This document shows positions 33,671-44,700 of a stretch of 64,000 nucleotides of DNA, piece by piece. The DNA comes from Mesocentrotus franciscanus. Taxonomy: Eukaryota > Echinodermata > Echinoidea > Camarodonta > Strongylocentrotidae. A program made the position numbers and the translations under genes. Position 1 is the first letter of the stretch, and each line of letters begins with the position of its first letter. Under the pieces are notes generated by a model that saw nothing but the letters and a program-made list of their open reading frames with translations, had not been told where the DNA came from and made no database searches. The stretch is taken from contig CP137680.1 of assembly GCA_037976565.1 (NCBI GenBank), forward strand, positions 13,255,804 to 13,319,803, in the 5' to 3' direction.

Positions 33671-36172
33671 GTTTTCACAACTTAATGAGAATTAATAAAT
33701 CAATTTTTGTTATTTGTTCATATTTCATAAAAGTTATCAATCTTGGTACAAATAATAGTAAATAATTCTTCTGATGATTCTTAGTCAATATGCACTTCAA
33801 AATGCTGATTATATTCAGATGATTTCATATTTTGGGGCCTGCTAATGGGTCACCCTGCCCATAAATAATGTCCCAACCTCAATTTTTCATCATATCGAAT
33901 AATTGCGTAATGCAGGCGAGACCGCCAAGAGCGTTTCCCTTGTTTCACTACATTACGTCCGTCTAATGACGCTGTAAGATGTATACAGATAACAACTGTA
34001 TTATTTGTACCCCTTGTGAATTTTATGTTTTTTGTGTTTTTCGTAACTCTAGAATGAAAGGTGTACTGAATGATTTATGACATTTGTTGAATACGTTTAG
34101 ATGTAATCTTTCATAATTATGTCACATTCTCAAGAAACATTAATCGGGACAAAATCAGTTTTCACATACTTAAAACCTTACAAAACTTGGTAAGGTTATG
34201 AATAATTTATTTGTTAACTATATCATATATGTATCGTGGAAAGCACTCTCAAAAGAGTTCTTCATTTCATTTCCTCCATTTCATTTTATTTATTTTCATT
34301 TCCAAACATAGATTAAAACAATATAACATGTTAACATTTGCAGGGCATGGTTGCTGATAATCACAAACAAATAAATAAACATACAACGAACAAATGTATA
34401 ACATGACTCGGATAATAAAGAACTAACAATAAGATGCAGTTTTCCATAATGTACAAGAAATTGCGTAAATCGATTTTAAAAATATGGGGAAAAAAGAATT
34501 CTCAAAAAAAAAAATTCTTAAAAAAGAACAGACAGAAAAAATTCAACCACTACAAAGAAATAGATCAAACTCCAACGGAAGTGATCCCTATAATAATATA
34601 AAAGACGGATTCCAACTCCTCTGCATTGGGAGACGACATAATAATTACTAACAAAACTAATATAACAAAAATGATAAAATGTTTAGATAATTTTTTTGAA
34701 ATAATATTCATATTAAAAAAATGGAAATGAAGGCCTACAGCTACGGCCCCAGAAATTTAGCCACATTATTATGTCCTTGTCTTTTCCAGGGTTCGGGTTT
34801 AACGCTCCACGCACAGGGCTCGGTGAGGACTTCTGTATGTTCTACGCTGTCATAGGCATCGTCATCACTGGAAGTATCATTCTCTCAGTCGGTCAAATCA
34901 TCCAGGCTTTGTGCCTCACCAGAATAACTGCCAATCTGGAGACCTGTCTGACACGCTGTCCAAAAGGCGGAGTAGTCCTCGCTAACATCATCTTCTAGTC
35001 GTGCTGATGATCATCCCGACCAGCCTCATCTATTTCTTCGCCATGTCAGACTGGAGCTATAGCGATAGCTTTTACTTTACAATTGTGGCGATGACCACCA
35101 TAGGGTTTGGAGACCTATATCCAGCGTTTTCAGGAATTCCTGTCGTTGAGCTGTATGTGATTAGAGTAAGTTTGAGCCATATCTAGTTGAGGGAGGTAGT
35201 TACGTCACCGGAAACTTCTTCTGATTGGTCAGTCATTTCACGAAGCTCCATTTATAGTTGCCTCCCATAGAGAATATACATGGGATGGGGACATTATGGA
35301 GCGCCGACATGATTTAACCTGTGGACCATCTTTTTACGCCTTAGCTCTGGATTACAACAAATAGAGATCACTCGATTGATAAATTAGTAAGGATAGTGAA
35401 AAATGTTTTCGCGAAAAATTTGTACGGCTACGTACACTATGTAACCAGTAGCAGGGCGTCATGTAAATGTCTTAGTTAGGGAATAGGGGGGGGGGTGTCT
35501 GATTGAATGTGCCCACAAACTAGCGGCAAAATTCCTCCAAAGAGCAACAAATTATAAAAAGAAAAGAAAAGGGATTGATGAATATGTCAATAGTGCTTCA
35601 GAAGCAGTTCCAAAAAGGAAATAAGTTGTAAAAGAAAAGGGATTGTTTATAGGAAAAAAGTGTAAGCGTTCCAGAACTAATTTTGGCTGTGTATTATTTC
35701 ATAGCAATAAGAGTCCTGAAACGGCTAATGAGCGCCATTAAGCTTTAAGCTCCATCAATATTGTCCTTTTTTAAATAAAGAAAATCGCTTTCGTTTGATC
35801 CCTTCGACTTATTTTTCTGATGAACACTGTGTGCTATCTTGACTATTCTGTTTGATATCCTTCTAGGTCATTCTGTTCACCTACCTGTTTGTCTGCCTCG
35901 GTGTTGTGTCTACAATGCTCAATAGTTTCTCAGATGTTCAGAGACAAGGATCCAGGATGATCTCGTCTCGTCTTTACGATGCAAGAAAAAACTCGCTCTA
36001 CGACATCGAGTGCAGGAGGCTGAAGCCAGCGACATCGAGCTCGAAACACCAGAGGTCAAAGGTTGTCTGCATGGCGACGACCAGGGAAGGAGGAAGTATG
36101 ATGAAGATGTCGCCATGACCCGAGATTTGTGACGTGAGAACAATTCATGCTGACCAGGGCCGTGTCTTGTAA

Positions 36173-36292
36173 AGAGTTGCGATTAATTGATTCAAATCAA
36201 TCGCAACTTAAGATGAATCGCAACTGTGTATACTTAAGAGATATAGGAGTTGCGATTATAATTTCATGTTGCGACGGTTCGAATCAATCGCA
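36173..36292 (+). other. inverted 9-mer cluster, copy B
   Basis: It has the same GTTGCGATT/AATCGCAAC arrangement as at 21114-21234, with one base lost near its end. It is retained although the gene upstream is frameshifted. Confidence 0.45.
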
Positions 36293-38223
36293 CTCTCTCC
36301 AAGGCGGGGCCCATGAATAACTATTTCGTGAAAATTCAACGCAAGAAACGCCCTTGTCCCATTCCACCTCGTTATTTGTCTTCCTCACACCACTTGCAAT
36401 CTTTAGTTCATCTTCGTGATAGACTGCATAGCCCTTTGAAGATTACTAGAAGAGGAAGAAGAAGAATGTTAAGTCCAAGACTTTGAAATAGACATGATAG
36501 AGACCTCGCATGCCTCCGCCACTCTCAATTTTACGTACCCGTCATGCCTGTAGGAGTTGGCCGAAAAGTCGACAGGCCCTCTCAAAACTGCAATCTTACT
36601 AAATAATGTCAGAAGGCCTGTGACACTGACATGCCGGTCTTGTTATAGGTTTGAAGTAGGGCTACTTTTTATCTACAGGAGCTTTAAACAATGGTCATTC
36701 TACACATTGGAGTACGAGGCCGGGGGTGGGGCTGTGCGGGCGGGAGACTTATAGATATATTTGAACCAATATTCGGGCGGCAACCGCCCTTCGAGAAGTA
36801 TAGTGGTCTTTTTTGTACTTTTGCGTATTTTTTCTAGTATACTTTTTAAGACTAGATATAACTTTTAACTGTATTAAAGTGTCAAAATTCGCTTGAATAT
36901 TTAGAAGCTTGTAACTTATATAGGGCGTCAGCTCCAATAGCAATATTGTGCTTTTACGCTTATGACCTTACATTAGTTTGTTAATATAAAGGACTTTATT
37001 ATAAATTGCAGTGTCCTTGTTTGTTTCCTGAAGCTATTGTAAATATTGGTTTAGAACATATTAATATGGATGTATACCAGCCGAGTCAGCAACTCTTATT
37101 TGTGTCATAGAAAACAATAGCATTATTTGGCCTTCTCTCTGTATAAGCGAGGGGCAAAGTCGGAAAAGGGTCGCACCTTTCAATCTCTCTCTCTGGCGTA
37201 TATTCTTTTGTTTTGTGCTTGCCAAACAAAGCAGTATTCGCCATATTGTGCCCGACTCGAACGCGGGTTGGCCAATTTTATGATCAATGGCACTGCTAAG
37301 TATATGGCTGTCTCCTGCCTAGCTGTCTTGCCATAGGTTCTTACATTGTAAAGTTACATCTCTCTCTTTCTCTCTTGTTTACTCTTCCCTTTCCTTGTTT
37401 TTGCTGGTCTATTCTTATCTCTTCTTGCTCTCATAAAATATATTAATTATTATCACTGTCATAAAAATCGCATCCCCTCTCTCTTTCTCTCTCACACACA
37501 CTCTTACACGACCATCAAATCCTTGAAGTTCATTCTTATAAGTAGCAGATCGAGGATTTTCGGAAAAGGGCGGGGCAAATTTTATCCCGATCTTTTCCAG
37601 ATAATGATTTTGGAAAGTCCCGCCCATTGCCCCCCTCCTCTCCCGAAAATAAAACTTCAGCCCCCAAGAGCTTTGTGTGTGTGCGCGTGTGCGTCAGGAG
37701 TTGTATGGAAGGAAGGGGGGGGGGCGTTTCCACCCCTGGATCCACCTACGTTCGGAATTTTCCACATTGCTTTTTTGAAAAGTGCTCTTTGTACATGTCG
37801 CAGGATCTCAAGGTGAATGTTAATCTCAGTCATAATCATAATGAAACAAACATACGTTTAGTAGCACTTAACATGCTTAACATAAGAAACAATACTTTCT
37901 TGCGATATATTTGAAGATATTTCAAGAGATATTTAATCAAATAATCACGATAACATGTACCATTTGTTTTAGAGAAAAACAATTCAAGTACTGTTAGAAA
38001 TGTTAATATCACAAATATACAGAAAGCTTGTGGCTATTGCACTATATGCACCAGAGTTGAAACAACAAACAACCCGCTACTAATTAAAAGATGTTTGCCT
38101 ACAGCCTGTACAAAAATAAAACAGAATTTTAATAAAAATACATCATGTTTATATCAGGGGTGTATAACACTGTATACTCAAGGGAGAAAATAGAGGTTGA
38201 AAATACAATGACACATATTTCAG

Positions 38224-38254
38224 AAGGAAAAGATGAATTATTCATCTTTTCCTT
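38224..38254. other. perfect 31-bp hairpin in convergent intergenic region
   Basis: AAGGAAAAGATGAA, the loop TTA, and TTCATCTTTTCCTT form a 14-bp stem. It lies ~450 bases past the arylsulfatase stop codon and is also present near 53341-53371. Otherwise 37240-38700 is AT-rich, with a pyrimidine-rich stretch (38520-38690) before the arylsulfatase stop and a degenerate hAT-like end near 37740. Confidence 0.5.
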
Positions 38255-38705
38255 TTAATAATTATTATTAGGGATCTGCATGCATGGCATAAATCATATG
38301 TGAACACCTTGATAAAAGGAAACGAAACAAAATTAGTATTGCCTTGAATGTTACACATTTGAGACAATTCGCCTTTGCTATAATTATTGATGTAGGACAT
38401 CACTATATAATACGAGCGAGCAAAGGAAGCTAGCTATCAAGCGCCATTTTGATCTATTCCAATTTGCTTTTTAATTTGTTTAAAAACTCTCCTGTCATTT
38501 ATATTTATGAAAAATGGCAGAGGACTCATTCCTCTTTCCTCCCATCCTCCCTCCCTCCCTATCTTAACCTCTCTTTTGCTCCGTCTCTCTGTCTCTGTCT
38601 CTGTCTCTATGTCTGTCTGTCTGTCTCTCTATCCCTCTCCTCATCTCTCCTTCTATACCTCCCTCCCTCCCTCTTTAAACTGCTTTCTTCTCATGCTTCT
38701 GCTAT

Positions 38706-41700
38706 TTAGTTGTATGGCCCACTGACAGGCCCGTAGTTACATATGCAGTTGGTGTCAGGGTCGCAGCAAGGAGTGATGGACTTTGTTGGGTCTTTGTCAT
38801 CCAACAAAGGCTCCGCTACAATCACAGATGCTATGTGAGCCGTCACCTTCTCCTGCAGATCTTCCATAAATTCAGCGAGTGTATGATCAAGTGTTTTGTT
38901 CAGCGGGTACGCCTCAATGGGGTCGTGCTCGACGTCGTAGATGAGCGGCGGATCTTGCTCGGTGACGCAAGAATCATAGCAGTGGTAGCAGTCGAAGTAG
39001 TGTGCCAATGGCAGTCCACCGTCTTGACATTCCCCAGCGAAATAATCCTGAGTCTGGACTCGGTGGGTGAAGTAATGAACCTTGTATGGACCGGATCGAA
39101 CCGCCATGAGCCGGTCCTTGCAGTAGTAGTAGAGGACGTCGTGCGGCGACCGGGCGTTATTCAACAGGACGTCGGTGATTACTTCGCCGTCGTAGGAACG
39201 ATCGTCGGGGAGCGTGCCGTTAGAGAGGTCGACAACGGTTCTCATGATGTCCAGAGTACTGACGAGCGCGTCCGATTCACGAGGCGTTATCTGCCCGGGC
39301 CAGTAAGCGACGAAGGGAACGCGTACGCCTCCCTCCCATGTATTGGTCTTGTATCCTAAAAACAAAATGAAAATATTTTTGAAATGATGGGGCATTATGT
39401 GGATTATCTCCGTTCCTTATCCGGCAGGCGGGATGTTTTGTTTTCACTTCAAAATGGAGACTATTCCTCTACCAGATATTAATGCCAGTAGGCGTGGAGG
39501 TGATCGGACATCATTTTCTAAGTTTAAAGTTTTACGGTGCTGAACTCTTTCATTATGTTTCACAGAATCTAAATTTTGTGGGATTTCAAGCTTCTTAGGA
39601 GAAGGAAAAGCTAACTCGGCTCAGAATCGTAGTGACGTCAGACCAGTAGTAGGCCTACGATTGTCAACGATTTGAAGCCGATTCGGTTTTTATTCTGACT
39701 AAAAGAGTTCAATGCACTAAAATTCCACTTGTTAGTTTTCTTATCATCATTCAGAATCTAAATCGGGACAATGACGTTTTTTAAATTTCCATATCTAATA
39801 TAATTTCCATTTCTTCGAAAATCGGATCGCAGGATGATCGTAAAGTGTGTACTGGGCACTACACATACCTTTGAATATGCTGGAATCTCCCCCATGAGCG
39901 CAATACTCGGGTTGGGGCCCGTGGTCGGCGATAAACAAGACCAGGGTGTTCTGAGAAAGCCCCTGAGCTTCCAGGGCATCTATCACCTCGCCTACTGCCC
40001 AACTCATCTCATTAATGTTGTCGCCGTATTCGCCTGATATATGGGAAGAATTGAAATAAAATATGTTTAACACGTTGAGGTAATCATTGATTTTTTTTTT
40101 TTGAGGGGGGGCTTGGGGTTCTAGAATTCATTTTCTGCATGTATCTCGCTTAAATGTATTTATTATCAAGAATAGGGGTGGAGATGTATTTTTCTTCTTT
40201 TAATGCTTTTTATGCTTCAAATAAATGAAAATGATTCTTTTTAATGTAATAAATGCATGCCAGATATGGTTTTGCGGGGTGAAAGGAGGGGGTGGCTCAG
40301 GGGCACCATAGTTTCAAGTGGATTGCGATTTTTAGAAGGGGCAGGATGAGAGTCAACTTACCGCGGCGTGACTTTCCAGCGAATCGAGGCGAGGCGTACA
40401 GAGGTGCGTGTGGATGCGAGAAGGGGAAGTAGAAGAAGAACGGATTATCGGCATTGTCTTCTATGAATGAGACAGCATCGTTGACAAACGTCTGCGTGAG
40501 GTAGGTATGGTTGAATGGCTGAGCGACTATCTTATCTCGCTTGTACAGGAAACATTTGGTGACGTCAGGGAAATCTTGGAAGCGCTGTAGAAGGGATTTG
40601 AAAATGACATACATTTCATCAATTTCGAGTAGCTATAAACATAAATAATTATATAGGCATTCGCGGTATTTATATTGTTGCTAGGTAGGACAAACATTAT
40701 GGCTTGTCCTACCTAACACCACGTAACCATTCGCATTCTAACTATTGAAATACAATTGTTCATAACAGGTGAATGAAATAATTTGTAACGAGGCACTTGA
40801 CAATCTCTATGAACATGACGGACAAAGAAAGAGGACAAAATATACAATTCCTCATTCTACTCAACAATTGCTGTGGTAGACAAGGAACATCCCTTCACTG
40901 CTATTATGTAAAATAAGTAGAACAGGTGAATATGCATGTGACACCTGTTCTACACATGTTTACATAATAGCAGTGAAGGGATGTTCTTTGTCTACCACAG
41001 CAATTGTTGAGGGTAGAATGAGGAATTGTATATTTTGTCCTCTTTCTTGCCCGTCATGTTCATAGTGAATGATTTATGCATTAACATTGAATACATAACG
41101 AAAATGGTCTATTGCTGAAAGCTATATCGTACCCCTGTATCATCACATGCCATACTGTTTGTAAACGGGAGGATGTGGCCTACGTAGTCGAAACCGTGGT
41201 GCATCGGGAGATGGATCCCGTCTTCACGGGTTTCTGAATTCAGCCCTAAAATAAAAGAATAAAGGAAAGGCAGTGTTATCATGTATCCGTGAGAGAGAGA
41301 GAGAGAGAGACAAAAAGAGGGGGAGAAATAATTATAACATATATATATAGAGAGAGAGAGAGAGAGCGCGCTACACTGCAAATTCGTTGTGTAACGACTT
41401 TACACGACATTGGGTAGTTCACTTACACAGGGTTGTGTTAAGTTATGTAAAAAAATTACACAACTTTACACAACGAATTTGCAGTGTAAAGTTGTGTATT
41501 TTTACACAACTTAACACAACCCTGTGTAAGGAGTAAACCACCCAATGTTGTGTATAGAGAAAGGAGGGAGGGAGAGAGGGAGAAGGTAGGGAGAGAGTGA
41601 GAGAGAGGATGGGAGGGAGTAGGAGAGAGAGAGAGAGAGGGGAAAAAGAAGAAGAGGGGGAAAAAGAAGAAAAGAAAAGAAACAGAAGAAGTAGACAAAG

Positions 41701-44700
41701 AAGAAGAACGAGAATGGATGAGGAAGTACATGAAAAATCATTATCGATTTAAAAAGAAAAAAAAGAATAGTAGATTTAGCAAATGATGAATAAATATCAA
41801 GTACCGGAAATCTCTGACTTTATTTGATATCAATCGATTCATGTTTGCATCTATCTTGCAAGGTCAAAGGTTTTCGCTTTCAATATTTGATTTCAATTTT
41901 AATGAATAGCTATTTGCACAACTCAATATTAGCCAATTTGCATGCAGCTACAGGTTTGACTCCAGAATAAAGTCTAAAGTCTTAACAAATATCAACACGT
42001 CATAATTATTTCGAAGAAAATGACGTGTGCACATGTATATACAAATGGGGGTTACTTTGTAGAATGGCGGAAGTTGACAGGTTGGATGAATTCACATGCT
42101 TTTTGTTCAAACAATACACTTAAGGGCCCCTGCCATCCAAATGCAAGTTTATTCCTGTTGGTGTGTAGTCCTGCATACATCTCATATTTTAATATGTAAA
42201 CTTCTGAATGTGTTTCATAGATTTTTAAATATTTGTTGAAATATTTATTTTGAAACTTGCTAAGCTCCACCCTAAAAATCCTCCAGATCTCATTCCCCTT
42301 GTGATATCATCTGTCAGTCATCAATGAGCTAACTTGAGAAAGTGGTATGTAACTTTGCCAAAGTTGACCACCTGTTACAATACAACAATTAATAGCAACA
42401 TATAAGTTGCTATGTCAGACATGTCAGACAAATATTCTACAATAGACAATGGTATGTAATTTCCCCCAGCTTAGCACACGCTCAAAATAGAATTGCATGC
42501 TTTCATACATGTACAATACATCATCATTGCCTTTGTCTTCCTGGTGATGCTACAGCATGTCTGACATAGCAACTTTATTTTGCTATTGTATTACGTATTG
42601 TAACAGGTGGTCAACTTTGGCAAAGTTACACACCACTTTCTCAAGTTAGCTCATTGATGACTGACAGATGATGTCACAAGGGGAATGAGATCTGGAGGAT
42701 TTTAGGTGGAGCTTGGCAAGTTTGAAAGATTTTAAAAAAATCAAAAACATTTAAAATCTATGAAACACATTCAGAAGTTTATATATCAAAATATGAGATG
42801 TATGCAGGACTACACACCAACATGAATAAACTTGCATTTAGATGGCAGGGGCCATTTAAAACAGTGGCGTAGCGTGGGTTTCCAGCCATTGAGGGGCACT
42901 TGATGAAAAATGAGAGAACAAGGTCATCTAGTGAGGGAAGGTATGGGAGGGGTCTTGTCATTTTCTTGTCTTTTTCGTTCGCCCCTATAACTTCCCTCTC
43001 TCTTTCCCGCTTACTATTCTTTCATTCAGACATTCGACCAGGGGCCTATGTCCCATCTCTATAACATAACGAAGAGACAGTAACAACGAGGGATATTCTG
43101 TTATGTTGGTATTTTAGTTTTCGAGGACCCAAATGTTTACAAAGAAAGTATACACAATTGTAATAACCAGGTACAAGCGAGCATATTATTTGTAGTGAAA
43201 AATACAAAATTTTAAATGAAAATATCTAGAGTTGGCATACGCGGGCATTAAAGGAAAGTGTTTCATTTGAATAATCTTCTAAGATATAAATATATGAAAT
43301 ACGATAACTGGAACGGCCCATGCATAGAATCAAGTTTTGTAACGCTTTCTAGGCTATTATCTCGATTAGTTCTCAATGTTGAGGCTTGGAAACTTCGAAA
43401 TGTTACCATAACTAGTTATAATATAGATCGAATTGCATATTAATTCTTGTGCTAATTGATTCATTAAGTTAACAGCGCATCATAATACTCATAATATTTC
43501 AAAATTATAGAAATATCTCTCAATCATCCCCATTCTAGCTTGCATGGCGGCTTGGAACATCCGACATCACAGAATCAAGCTATTTCAGTCATTCAATAAA
43601 ATTGTAACATTCTTTCAGTACATAATTTTCGTAATGTCATCAAATTTAATGCGTGGGTCTTTGTTAAGTGCCTCGATACAAATTATTTCATTCACCTGTT
43701 ACAAATGAATGTATTTCAAAAGTCAAAATGTGAATTGTATACAGTTGTTTATAGGTAGGCCTATACTTTATCTGTCCTATCTAACAACGTCGTAATGTCT
43801 GCAATTTGCATTCAGGCTATTTGTAGCCATGTTCAGACGGGGCTTCCTAATCCTAGTCGGCGTAAGTTTTTCCCTGCAACAATAAATATTCCATATTAAA
43901 ATAGTTGACTTACACCATTAGTTGTCCATACGCTCTTACTCGGACCAAATTGCCACGATTAAGTTAACACGACCTTCCACCGACCCAGTCTTACTCTGCG
44001 TAACTTCCGGAAGTGGTGGCGCACGCACTAAACCGCGGAATTGATTGTAGACAAACAACATTTGTGAAAGGTCACAGATACTCCAAGTGCCAAGTGAGAG
44101 CATCCACACGGTCAACTTACGCTACCCTCTAGTCGTGTTAGCGCGTTACTCCTGGAAAAAATCCAGGAGTAAATCAGTCGGCGTAAAGGTCGGCGTAGCT
44201 TACACGACTATCGTTCAGACGGTCACTACGCCGACCTTTACGCCGACCTTACCATATTTACGCCGACTATCTCTAAACACGACCTTTACGCCGACCACAA
44301 TTGCCATGGTGCATGTGAACACGGCTATTAAAATACAATTTTATTCGTAACAGGTGTATGGAATATTTTATAACGAGGCACTAATAATAAAAACTTATGC
44401 ATTACATTAGATGACATTACGAAAGTGATCTATTCTGCCAGAAATTTGCATTCATTATTGTTCATCGGAACTCTAAAGCTGTAATGCCTCCTTGATCAGT
44501 ATTCATTTATGGACAGACGGTACTTTCTAATTAATTCAGGAATTATTATTATTTTCAAGAGGGCAACAAAAGGTACTCATGAAGCAGCTCATCACTTTGG
44601 TAGTGATTCTTTTAAAATGCCCAAGGTGGGACCTCTCCATGATTAAAAAGGTATACCTATTTGTGAATATTTGGGGATGGTTTTGAACAAGTGCTATCTC

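Larger units (their letters stand above)
24685..36118 (+). pseudogene. KCNK1-like: K2P/TWIK-like potassium channel, copy B, disrupted
   Basis: Exons are 24685-25156, 34790-35165 and 35867-36118, collinear with copy A. Exon 1 is intact, with 16 Glu in the acidic run and the pore-1 filter reading TTMGFG instead of TTTGFG. Exon 2 is 376 nt instead of 386. Ten bases are missing after 'gctaacatca', which shifts the frame and gives TAG at 34996-34998, before TM3 and the second pore. Intron 1 has grown to ~9.6 kb through an insertion at ~26101-33790. Intron 2 has also lost ~75 bases kept in the other two copies. Exon 3 lacks one T relative to copy A, which gives a different tail ending 'GGSMMKMSP'. 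It is most simply a pseudogene; an assembly or read error in the 10-bp deletion is the alternative. Confidence 0.75.

Noticed and set aside
38835..39359. 174-residue plus-strand frame opposite arylsulfatase exon 6 (again at 53954-54478)
   Set aside because: It is antisense to a well-supported exon with sulfatase motifs and shows no domain of its own.
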